Positions 1-6,211 of a stretch of DNA of 6,211 bases are shown here, one piece after another. The notes under the pieces were generated by a model. It was not told the DNA's origin. It saw nothing but the letters and a program-made list of their open reading frames with translations, and made no database searches. The DNA is from an uncultured Bacteroidota bacterium (lineage in GTDB: Bacteria > Bacteroidota > Bacteroidia > Chitinophagales > Chitinophagaceae). Position numbers and translations under genes: made by a program. Positions within the stretch are counted from its first letter, which is position 1; each line of letters opens with the position of its first letter. The DNA is taken from assembly GCA_903879995.1 (NCBI GenBank), contig CAIRNW010000260.1, positions 1-6,211 on the forward strand, in the 5' to 3' direction.

Positions 1-40
1 AACCCGAAGTGGCTCCAGTGATGAGTACAATAGATGACAT
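1..40 (-). CDS. Short-chain dehydrogenase/reductase, N-terminal fragment cut by window edge
   Basis: The complement of the first 40 bases starts with ATG (38-40) and reads MSSIVLITGATSG before leaving the window. This is the first beta strand of a Rossmann fold followed by the start of the TGxxxGxG cofactor loop (T8, G9, G13) of classical short-chain dehydrogenases/reductases, which use NAD(P)H to reduce or oxidise carbonyl/hydroxyl substrates in the cytoplasm. The TGATSG form favours a classical SDR over an extended NAD-dependent epimerase, which more often has TGATGxxG. The ATG is chosen because the strand begins almost at once after it, as is usual in the family. It lies 30 bases after the stop of the PKD/CHU_C gene on the same strand, so co-transcription is possible. 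The substrate and the catalytic Ser-Tyr-Lys residues are outside the window and cannot be judged. Confidence 0.82.
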   Translation of the reverse strand, partial: MSSIVLITGATSG

Positions 41-56
41 CGTGTAAAGGTAGGAT

Positions 57-71
57 AAGAAGCAACTTCTT
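57..71 (-). other. Small inverted repeat after the PKD/CHU_C gene
   Basis: A perfect 6-base stem (AAGAAG / CTTCTT) with a 3-base loop begins at the last base of the TAA stop codon of the PKD/CHU_C gene and lies in the 30-base gap before the SDR gene. It has no following T-run on the minus strand and little G+C, so it is not a convincing rho-independent terminator. It may be chance, or a weak 3'-end or processing structure. Confidence 0.25.
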
Positions 72-2692
72 TACCGAATCAGGGTGATCAAGCCTTTTGC
101 AAAATAGGGCTGATCTAAATAGTCAATTGCGCTGACTGTCCAAACAAAAACATGCGTGCCTTGTAGCTGTCCGTTTACTTTTCCATCCCAGGCATCTCCT
201 TCCTGTTTTGTTTCATACACTAATTGGCCCCAACGATTAAAGATGCGGAAGTGTTTTAGTTCCTTGATCCCTGCCATGATGGGTCGTATCACATCATTTT
301 TTCCGTCACTATTTGGAGTGAATGCGGTGGGTACAAATATGCTTGGCGCTGTTTGAAATACACGAACAGTCAAATAGGCTGTATCAGCGCAATTGGCTGC
401 ATCCCGCGTAATCATTCTATACCTAATTTGGTTCGAGCCGGTTGTATAACGTGCAATAGGGTTTGCAATGCTGGTGGACGATAGTCCAGTGCCTGGATTC
501 CAATTGTAGGTTAATCCTCCGCTTGCATTTAGTTGGAGCGGTTGGCCAATTACTACAGAAGTGTCTCTGCCTGCAAAAGCAATTACCTCAGGAAGTACTG
601 TTACCACAATGGTATCTAAGCCTGGTTTGGGACAACCTTGCGTATCAAAGACGGCTAAAATATATTGTTGTGTTGCAGGAGGTCGAGCTATAGGAAATAA
701 ACTAGATGGATTATTTAAGTAGGAGGATGGTCGCCATACAAAACTGCTCCCATTACTTGAACCTCTAAGTTGCGCGGTGCTATTATAGCAAATGGTTGTG
801 TCCGGGGAAACACGGGCAATGGGGTAGGGTACCGTTCGTACTAAAATTTGTTTGGTTTCGCTGCAACTCCCAATTACTCCGGTTACTTGATACGTGGTAT
901 TACTGTTTGTTACCGCTAATGGCGATTGAAGGGTAGCATCATCTACGTTACCGGCAGGTGTCCAGTTATACTGTAGGCCGTTGGAAGCAATACGTAGTCG
1001 GATAGTGTCTCCCTGACAAATAGTGGTGTCACTCATCGGATTGATAAATACACCGGTAGTGACATTTACTTTTACTGAATCTCTGTTGACGCATCCGCTG
1101 TTTTCAAGATTAACATAGTACCAAGTAGTACTCATAGGAAATACAGTTGGATTAGCTGTATTGCTATTGAGCATGGCCGTAGTGGGAGACCAGCTAAAAT
1201 TTCCAACACCATTGGCATTTAATCGAACGGAATCATATTGACAGATCAATGTATCCGTAAAACCCATCGTGATAAGGGGTTTGTCAAGAATATTGATAGT
1301 TTGTTGTATCGTATCTCTGCATCCTTTGCTGGATTGAACTATTAAGGTTACGGTAGCAGGCCCTGGGCCTGGGTAGTTGTATTGCGGATTACGAACTCTG
1401 GAAGTATCCGCTAGTGTTGTATTGTCTCCAAAATTCCAATGCCAATAATCAACCACACCATATCCAACTCGGGTGGTATCGGTAAATTGGTAGGGGGTTA
1501 AAACACAGATTCCATTGCTTGTGAAGCCCGGATAAAAACCTGGCCAAACCCGCACTACCGTGGTAGAACTGTCCGAGCAAATTCCTTGAAGCGTTACCCT
1601 CAATTTTACATTGTAATCTCCGGGTGCAGAAAACGTATGCGTTGTAGAAGCCAATGTGGAGGTATTGTTTGTGCCGCTGGCAGGATCTCCAAAGTCCCAT
1701 AAGTAATCAGCATTTGGTGGGTTGCCTGAAGCGTCGTTTTGGAAGCTTACATTCAGATCATCACAGAAAGCCGGTCGTGGATTTAATTGTGCTCGCAAAG
1801 GACTACAGTCGCTTACCTCCAAGTGTAATTCTTTTCTTGTAGTTGCAATCAAGATACCGTTTCTATATTCATTCACACAGACGCAAATCACATATTGGCC
1901 CACCATCGTTGGAGCAATTCCACTGATTAATCCTGTCACCGGGTTGATGGTGACACCGCTTCCTAGTGGAGTTCCGCCGCTGAATAAGGGCGCATAGGGA
2001 ACTGTATTATAGGGAGGGTTAGATGCCACATCAGGTGATGGCGCAGATTGGCTGGCTCCTTCGTAGGCTTCACAAAATTGATAGCTAAGTGAATCGCTAT
2101 TGGGATCTGTAGCTGAAAAATTCAATTGGAAATAACTATTCTGACAAACCACCGCAGTATCATTTACCAAAAACTGTGGACTACTATTGGTTTGTGCATT
2201 TTGTCCGGTATTACTTCCCGGAATTTTTATGGAAAAAGTATTTCCAACAGCGCCACTGTTCACCAAGTTGTTGATACCAGCTATTCGGCAACATCGCTGG
2301 TAAGAGACTATATATCCTTCTGGCAAGGCAGGTAACTCTACGGCAGCCAAGTCATAGATCACAATGGTATACTTACAACCTACTTCATTTCCTGTGATGC
2401 AGGGTTCGTCATACGTTTTACTCAGTGTGTATTGGTTAGTAATGGCAACACTTTCATTACGTATAAATTGATTAGTAGCCGCGTTGAAAAAGGAAAAATT
2501 AATAGGGTTTGATAATTGGCCACTGCTGGGGTTGCAAATCATGTAAACGGTTAACGTGACACGATAACGCAGATTGGTTCCGCTTCCCGCTCCTAAATAT
2601 TGGTACGTAAAAAATCCTCCCTTAATGTGTGCAGCAAAAAGGGGTGGACACACGAATAGTGTCAATAAAAAAACAAGCAGGTACTTTTTCAT
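71..2692 (-). CDS. Secreted PKD/Ig-like repeat protein with type IX secretion CHU_C (type B) C-terminal domain
   Basis: This is a predicted extracellular or cell-surface protein of 873 residues. Residues 1-20/21 form a Sec signal peptide (MKKYL, a hydrophobic core, then PPLFAA). Residues 21-298 are a cysteine-rich N-terminal region of a type common in Bacteroidota surface proteins, starting HIKGG and containing YQRCCR (131-136). Its end (about 237-296) resembles a cadherin/He_PIG-like module (SGVTINPVTGLISG). Two PKD domains follow (about 313-383 and 388-470), marked by WDFGD and WNFGD. Four Ig-like modules then span about 472-780, most with a TxxxxC start, a W-x-P core and a late Cys. The CHU_C domain (about 785-873) has VPTAFTPNSDGKND, FNRWGQLVY and WDGK, and is the signal for type IX secretion (gliding-motility C-terminal family, TIGR04131). 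The ATG at 2690-2692 is preferred over an in-frame TTG at 2726-2728 because it opens the signal peptide directly. The gene lies 36 bases after lnt. PKD and Ig-like folds suggest adhesion or binding, but the ligand is unknown and no catalytic domain is visible. Confidence 0.93.
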   Translation of the reverse strand: MKKYLLVFLLTLFVCPPLFAAHIKGGFFTYQYLGAGSGTNLRYRVTLTVYMICNPSSGQLSNPINFSFFNAATNQFIRNESVAITNQYTLSKTYDEPCITGNEVGCKYTIVIYDLAAVELPALPEGYIVSYQRCCRIAGINNLVNSGAVGNTFSIKIPGSNTGQNAQTNSSPQFLVNDTAVVCQNSYFQLNFSATDPNSDSLSYQFCEAYEGASQSAPSPDVASNPPYNTVPYAPLFSGGTPLGSGVTINPVTGLISGIAPTMVGQYVICVCVNEYRNGILIATTRKELHLEVSDCSPLRAQLNPRPAFCDDLNVSFQNDASGNPPNADYLWDFGDPASGTNNTSTLASTTHTFSAPGDYNVKLRVTLQGICSDSSTTVVRVWPGFYPGFTSNGICVLTPYQFTDTTRVGYGVVDYWHWNFGDNTTLADTSRVRNPQYNYPGPGPATVTLIVQSSKGCRDTIQQTINILDKPLITMGFTDTLICQYDSVRLNANGVGNFSWSPTTAMLNSNTANPTVFPMSTTWYYVNLENSGCVNRDSVKVNVTTGVFINPMSDTTICQGDTIRLRIASNGLQYNWTPAGNVDDATLQSPLAVTNSNTTYQVTGVIGSCSETKQILVRTVPYPIARVSPDTTICYNSTAQLRGSSNGSSFVWRPSSYLNNPSSLFPIARPPATQQYILAVFDTQGCPKPGLDTIVVTVLPEVIAFAGRDTSVVIGQPLQLNASGGLTYNWNPGTGLSSTSIANPIARYTTGSNQIRYRMITRDAANCADTAYLTVRVFQTAPSIFVPTAFTPNSDGKNDVIRPIMAGIKELKHFRIFNRWGQLVYETKQEGDAWDGKVNGQLQGTHVFVWTVSAIDYLDQPYFAKGLITLIR

Positions 2693-2728
2693 CAAGCCAG
2701 GTAAAATTACGAACAGGAATGCAACCAA

Positions 2729-4300
2729 TCATCTTTCTGGTTGAAACCTAGCCCACAACGATTTTCCTAATATTATTATTGCAATAGCACAAAAGAGTTG
2801 GAAGAGCCAATCTCCATACTTGACATAAATTGTTAATTTGTTTTGTACGGAGGGTATCGCTGCCTTGATTGTTCCTCTTTTATTATAGCCAAGCGGAGTA
2901 TGAATATTTCCGGCGGGGTCAATAAATGCACTAATCCCTGTGTTGGCACTTCTGGCCACCCAGCTTCTTGTTTCAACCGCTCTGAGTCTTGCATAGTGCA
3001 GGTGTTGGCGGTGACCTGGTGTATTTTTCCACCAACCATCATTGGTGATTATAGTCAACAGATTAGCTCCTTTTTTAATATACTGACGCATAAAATCACC
3101 ATATATACTTTCATAGCAAATAGCCGGTGCTAATTTGAATCCATTTTTTTCTTCAAGTATTACTCTATCGTTTTGCTTGGCATACCCTGCGGTAACTCCA
3201 CCAAATTTTTCGAACCAGGTGTCCAGAAAGCGAAGAAACCAGGGTAATGTTTCAACACCCGGTACCAATCTTGATTTATGGTAAGTGCCCTGTATTCCTT
3301 TGCTATCTACTAATAATGCTCCATTGTAGGCTTCAAAGTGGGTGTTAGTTCCAGGAATGATGCGACTGAAAGTGGTGGGCGCTTTTAATAAATTATAGCT
3401 TTCGATGCCTGTGAAAATTGATACATGAGGTTGTGCATTCAGATATTGAAAGACAGGGACTAGGTTTGTTTCATGCTGCAAATCCGCTTCGTTGTATCCA
3501 TATCGGCTATACAGTGCAGTTTCCGGCCACAGTACTAAAGCAGTGTTATTGGAGGTAGTTTGGGCCGTTAAAGTCAGCAAATCACCTAGTTGTTCTTGTT
3601 CCGTTCCACTTGTAATTTTTTTATAAGGATCTATATTGGGTTGTATGATTACTACTTCCTTTTTGTGAATTCCGTAGATTTCTTGTTTTGGATAAATGAG
3701 AAATGAAATAATCAGCGGGCTTAACAATACAGTGGCACAATAGAGTAAGAAACGAATTCGCTTTCCATCTTTATTAATTGCTGAGTTGATATACGCGAAT
3801 AAAAGAAGGTTGGAAAGGAGTACCCAAAGTGAACCGCCCGCCACCCCGGTTACCGCATACCACTGCACCCATTCGATTTGATTTGCAAAAACGTTTCCAA
3901 GTGTTAGCCAGGGCCAACTTAGCCCCCAGTCTTGCAAATGAATGAACTCAAAGCAAAGCCAAAATGCAAGGAGTGATAAACCGCTCAACCATCCTGATTT
4001 TTTTTGTAATAAAATATGATATCCTAACCAGGGAAAACACATCAGTAAACTGTTTGCAAGCCATGCGGCCACAGCTCCTGGTGCCGTGGCATTCCAAATC
4101 CACCAAGTGGTTCCTACGTTCCAAATGAGCAGGCTGAGATAGCTAAGTAAAAAGAACTTTTTACTAGACTTGGTTTCTGCAGCTAAAAATAGTAAGGGAA
4201 TCCAGGCAACAAAGATGAGAAAGGTGAACGAGCTATCAGGCCAGGCAAGCCATGCCATTACACCAGTAGATAGAGACAATAGCAGGGGGCGGTACTTCAT
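2729..4300 (-). CDS. lnt: Apolipoprotein N-acyltransferase
   Basis: Lnt carries out the last step of lipoprotein maturation. It moves an acyl chain from a phospholipid to the alpha-amino group of the diacylglyceryl-cysteine of apolipoproteins, on the periplasmic side of the inner membrane. The 523-residue protein has the usual family length and layout. Hydrophobic membrane segments fill residues 5-200, a nitrilase-type catalytic domain spans about 213-480, and a last membrane segment lies at about 494-514. The Glu-Lys-Cys triad is visible as E260 (LWPET), K342 (YHKSRLVPGVE) and C395 (ICYES). E350 matches a further conserved glutamate, and NDGWW (420-424) and RSANTG (450-455) are typical conserved blocks. 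The ATG at 4298-4300 is followed at once by a membrane segment. The gene starts 26 bases after guaB, with a possible weak AAGG ribosome site, and its TGA stop is 36 bases before the PKD/CHU_C gene. It looks intact. It should serve this organism's lipoproteins generally rather than its immediate neighbour, which carries a signal peptidase I type signal. Confidence 0.96.
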   Translation of the reverse strand: MKYRPLLLSLSTGVMAWLAWPDSSFTFLIFVAWIPLLFLAAETKSSKKFFLLSYLSLLIWNVGTTWWIWNATAPGAVAAWLANSLLMCFPWLGYHILLQKKSGWLSGLSLLAFWLCFEFIHLQDWGLSWPWLTLGNVFANQIEWVQWYAVTGVAGGSLWVLLSNLLLFAYINSAINKDGKRIRFLLYCATVLLSPLIISFLIYPKQEIYGIHKKEVVIIQPNIDPYKKITSGTEQEQLGDLLTLTAQTTSNNTALVLWPETALYSRYGYNEADLQHETNLVPVFQYLNAQPHVSIFTGIESYNLLKAPTTFSRIIPGTNTHFEAYNGALLVDSKGIQGTYHKSRLVPGVETLPWFLRFLDTWFEKFGGVTAGYAKQNDRVILEEKNGFKLAPAICYESIYGDFMRQYIKKGANLLTIITNDGWWKNTPGHRQHLHYARLRAVETRSWVARSANTGISAFIDPAGNIHTPLGYNKRGTIKAAIPSVQNKLTIYVKYGDWLFQLFCAIAIIILGKSLWARFQPER

Positions 4301-4304
4301 GAAA

Positions 4305-4322
4305 CCTTATTCTGCAATAAAG
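4305..4322 (-). other. Possible RNA hairpin in the guaB-lnt gap, over the lnt ribosome-binding region
   Basis: On the minus strand CTTTATT and AATAAGG can pair across a 4-base GCAG loop. This gives 7 base pairs including one G-U, and ends 4 bases before the lnt ATG. No U-run follows, so a terminator is unlikely. The 3' arm contains AAGG, the only weak Shine-Dalgarno-like stretch ahead of lnt, so folding could reduce initiation. The stem is A+T rich and may be chance. Confidence 0.28.
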
Positions 4323-4326
4323 CTAT

Positions 4327-5817
4327 TTACTTTCTGCTGTAATTTGGAGCCTCCTTGGTAATATCAATATCGTGCGCATGGCTTTCGTGCATTCCGGCAT
4401 TGGTAATTTTAATGAAGGTTGCTTTTTGCAGTGCAGCTATATTCTTAGCTCCACAATAACCCATACCTGCTCGTAAGCCGCCCGTGTATTGATAAACTAC
4501 TTCTTTGAGATAGCCTTTATAAGCCACACGGCCTTCGATTCCTTCCGGTACAAACTTTTTTACATCTTGCTCTGCATCCTGAAAATAGCGGTCACTACTT
4601 CCAGTTGCCATGGCGCCCAAGGAGCCCATTCCGCGATAGGTTTTGAATTTTCTGCCCTCGTAAATAATTGTTTCGCCAGGGCTTTCCTCGGTACCTGCAA
4701 ATACACTTCCCATCATCACACAATTAGCTCCTGCGGCCAGCGCTTTTACCATATCTCCCGTATAACGAATTCCTCCATCTGCGATGACCGGAACATTTTT
4801 TTGCTTCAACGCATGCGCTGCTTCCATAATGGCCGTTAATTGTGGTACACCGGTTCCAGCTACAATCCGAGTGGTGCAAATGGATCCTGGTCCTATTCCA
4901 ACTTTAACAGCATCGGCACCTGCATCAGCTAATGCTTTTGCACCTGCGGCTGTTCCTACATTTCCTGCAATCACTTGCAACCCTTTGTATTCCTTTTTTA
5001 CTTTTCTAAGGGCATCGATAACGCCCTTGCTATGCCCATGCGCACTATCCATGGCAATGACGTCCACGCCCACGTGGTGAAGTGCAGCCACTCGATCCAT
5101 AAAATCTTTAGTGATACCTACTCCGGCCCCCACCAGTAATCTTCCAAAACTATCTTTTACTGCATTGGGATTACTTTTCAATTTGAGGATATCGCTATAA
5201 GTAAAAAGGCCAACTAGTTTACCTTGCTTATCAATGATTGGAAGTTTTTCAACTTTTGTTTTTTTGAAAAGTTGCTCAGCTTTTTTTAAATCAGTTCCTG
5301 CTGGAGCCGTGTATAGATCTTTGGAGGTCATTACTTGACTCACCTTTCTCTTGAGGTCAACTTCAAATCGCAAATCCCGGTTGGTTAGAATGCCCACTAA
5401 TTTGCCAGCTTGATCAACAATGGGAATTCCACCGATTTTATTCTCCTGCATCATTCGAAGGGCTTGTCCGATTGTAGCATCTGCCCGTAAGGTGAGCGGA
5501 TCTATAATCATTCCGCTTTCACTTCTTTTTACTTTTCTCACTTGTTCTGCCTGTCGCTCGATACTCATGTTTTTATGAAGAATACCAAGACCACCCTCCC
5601 TGGCTAATGCAATAGCCAATGAAGCCTCTGTTACGGTATCCATGGCTGCAGATAATAAGGGGACATGTAAAGTGATGGAGCGGGTCAATTGGCTACGAAT
5701 ATCAACCTCTTTGGGTAATACTTCGCTGTAGCCAGGCATAAGAAGCACATCGTCGAACGTGAGTCCTTCGCCAAAGAATCGATCAGTAAAAGCGGGGGAA
5801 GATTTTTTTGTTGCCAT
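4327..5817 (-). CDS. guaB: Inosine-5'-monophosphate dehydrogenase
   Basis: GuaB oxidises IMP to XMP with NAD+, the committed step of guanine nucleotide synthesis, in the cytoplasm. The protein has 496 residues, a normal length for the CBS-containing bacterial enzyme. The catalytic barrel begins with [17 protein letters not shown] (about 19-35). It is interrupted by two CBS domains (about 101-156 and 162-218), which bind adenine and guanine nucleotides in characterised family members and tune activity. The barrel then resumes with DSAHGH (257-262), the K+/substrate loop GPGSICTTR (309-317) with catalytic C314, [10 protein letters not shown] (346-355), the flap region [10 protein letters not shown] (394-403) and the SSDRYFQ motif with the catalytic Arg-Tyr pair (R410, Y411). 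GRVAYKG (429-435) and the C-terminal ESHAHD (478-483) also fit. The ATG at 5815-5817 is chosen over a TTG two codons upstream, because that TTG lies inside the promoter -7 element. All key residues are present. It probably heads a transcription unit with lnt. Confidence 0.98.
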   Translation of the reverse strand: MATKKSSPAFTDRFFGEGLTFDDVLLMPGYSEVLPKEVDIRSQLTRSITLHVPLLSAAMDTVTEASLAIALAREGGLGILHKNMSIERQAEQVRKVKRSESGMIIDPLTLRADATIGQALRMMQENKIGGIPIVDQAGKLVGILTNRDLRFEVDLKRKVSQVMTSKDLYTAPAGTDLKKAEQLFKKTKVEKLPIIDKQGKLVGLFTYSDILKLKSNPNAVKDSFGRLLVGAGVGITKDFMDRVAALHHVGVDVIAMDSAHGHSKGVIDALRKVKKEYKGLQVIAGNVGTAAGAKALADAGADAVKVGIGPGSICTTRIVAGTGVPQLTAIMEAAHALKQKNVPVIADGGIRYTGDMVKALAAGANCVMMGSVFAGTEESPGETIIYEGRKFKTYRGMGSLGAMATGSSDRYFQDAEQDVKKFVPEGIEGRVAYKGYLKEVVYQYTGGLRAGMGYCGAKNIAALQKATFIKITNAGMHESHAHDIDITKEAPNYSRK

Positions 5818-5820
5818 GTG

Positions 5821-5853
5821 CAAAGATAGGCCACCCCTTGTATTTGCACAAAA
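5821..5853 (-). promoter_or_regulatory. Bacteroidota-type promoter of guaB, with a near-leaderless transcript
   Basis: In the 49-base gap upstream of guaB, the minus strand carries TTTTG (5849-5853), a 20-base spacer, and TATCTTTG (5821-5828). These match the -33 (TTTG) and -7 (TAnnTTTG) elements of the Bacteroidota primary sigma factor, with accepted spacing. The -7 element ends only 3 bases before the ATG, so transcription should start at or within a few bases of the start codon. Expression of guaB and possibly the downstream genes would begin here, without a conventional ribosome-binding site. No purine operator could be recognised. Confidence 0.72.
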
Positions 5854-5866
5854 TCAAAAATTTAGG

Positions 5867-6211
5867 CTATTTGATCAGGGTAACTGTTCCTTTTCTGAAT
5901 ACTGATTGCCCAGTGTCCCGATGCGTGTAGGAGAGAACCCAAACATATACACCTGTTTCCTGGGTCTGTCCATTGATTTTTCCATCCCACTTTTCCAACC
6001 AGTTGCGGCTTTCAAAGACCAATTGCCCCCAGCGATTAAAAACACGAAAATGATAATTAATGGCTTTCAAGGCGTTATGTGGTCTAAACTGGTCATTCAA
6101 TCCATCGTTGTTTGGAGTAAACGCAGTAGGCACCTCAATTAAGCAATGATTCAGAACCCTAATAATTTTCTCTGCGCTATCGCTACAACGCATCATTTGA
6201 TTTCGGGTAAT
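5867..6211 (-). CDS. C-terminal part of a type IX secreted protein with CHU_C (type B) domain, 5' end outside window
   Basis: The reading frame is open to the right edge and ends with TAG at 5867-5869. It encodes the last 114 residues of a larger protein. The final 88 residues form a gliding-motility-type CHU_C domain with VPTAFTPNNDGLND, FNRWGQLVF, WDGKINGQ and a terminal KGTVTLIK. This is a type IX secretion signal that normally follows a long extracellular region of repeats. Residues just before it (ITRN, then CSDSAE) align with the end of the last Ig-like module of the protein at 71-2692 (ITRD, then CADTA), so the upstream part is probably also Ig-like. By hand alignment about 46 of 87 residues in the CHU_C domain match that protein. 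The Met at 6196 is not the start because coding similarity continues past it. Function beyond secretion and surface localisation cannot be inferred. Confidence 0.9.
   Translation of the reverse strand: MTRNQMMRCSDSAEKIIRVLNHCLIEVPTAFTPNNDGLNDQFRPHNALKAINYHFRVFNRWGQLVFESRNWLEKWDGKINGQTQETGVYVWVLSYTHRDTGQSVFRKGTVTLIK

Noticed and set aside
3..47. Plus-strand open frame ending TAA at 45-47, possibly the tail of a convergent gene
   Set aside because: The opposite strand encodes a recognisable SDR N-terminus over the same bases, which accounts for the open frame.
2632..2692. Lipoprotein signal (LFVC) in the PKD protein leader, tempting because lnt is next door
   Set aside because: Val at the position before Cys does not fit the lipobox (Gly/Ala/Ser expected), and a normal signal peptidase I site (PPLFA-A) follows a few residues later.
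2702..2709. TAATTTTA as a promoter -7 element for the PKD/CHU_C gene
   Set aside because: The final G of TAnnTTTG is missing. A TTG lies at roughly suitable spacing, but TTG is too common to support a call.
2690..2728. TTG start at 2726-2728 for the PKD/CHU_C protein, adding 12 residues and abutting the lnt stop
   Set aside because: The ATG at 2690-2692 directly begins a classic signal peptide (MKKYLLVFLL). The extra residues would put a second hydrophobic stretch ahead of the Lys pair, which is atypical.
4318..4325. TAGCTTTA just after the guaB stop as a separate lnt promoter -7 element
   Set aside because: The last base differs from TAnnTTTG and there is no TTG at the proper distance upstream.
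4346..4356. AAGGAGG-like stretch on the minus strand near the 3' end of guaB
   Set aside because: It encodes conserved-frame residues (TKEAP) of GuaB and has no start codon at suitable spacing; the lnt ATG is about 50 bases away.
4489..5080. Plus-strand ORFs of about 100 residues opposite guaB, and similar ones opposite lnt and the PKD gene
   Set aside because: They lie antisense to strongly conserved genes, have no recognisable motifs and overlap each other. They are shadows of the real frames.
5815..5823. TTG start at 5821-5823 for guaB
   Set aside because: It overlaps the -7 promoter element and would be at or upstream of the likely transcription start. The ATG at 5815-5817 gives a normal GuaB N-terminus.
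6194..6196. Met codon at 6196 as the start of a small 109-residue CHU_C protein
   Set aside because: The frame stays open to the window edge, and the residues before the Met (ITRNQ) align with the paralogous protein's ITRD. There is no signal peptide, which a type IX substrate needs.

Overview
The window looks like chromosomal DNA from a Bacteroidota bacterium, probably near the Chitinophagales/Sphingobacteriales. Three things point there: two secreted proteins ending in the gliding-motility-type (CHU_C, type B) C-terminal domain used for type IX secretion, a promoter of the Bacteroidota form (TTTG, 20-base spacer, TAnnTTTG), and no strong Shine-Dalgarno sequences. The genus cannot be fixed from sequence alone.

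All genes lie on the minus strand, so they read from right to left. At the right edge (5867-6211) is the 3' end of a CHU_C-domain protein whose start lies outside the window. Next come guaB (IMP dehydrogenase, 4327-5817), lnt (apolipoprotein N-acyltransferase, 2729-4300), and a large secreted PKD/Ig-like protein with a CHU_C domain (71-2692). At the left edge (1-40) are the first 13 codons of a short-chain dehydrogenase/reductase.

From guaB onward the gaps are only 26, 36 and 30 bases and contain no convincing terminator. The four genes could form one transcription unit driven by the promoter just upstream of guaB. That promoter sits so close to the ATG that the guaB mRNA should be leaderless or nearly so. 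GuaB makes XMP for GTP synthesis, Lnt completes lipoprotein maturation in the inner membrane, and the PKD protein is a predicted cell-surface or extracellular protein. These roles do not form an obvious pathway, so the grouping may be only positional.

Coding density is very high, and the longest gap between genes is 49 bases. I see no RNA genes, CRISPR arrays, insertion sequences or phage genes. I found no undescribed system. The main points of interest are the near-leaderless guaB promoter, the paralogous CHU_C domains flanking guaB-lnt in direct orientation, and the SDR gene start at the left edge.
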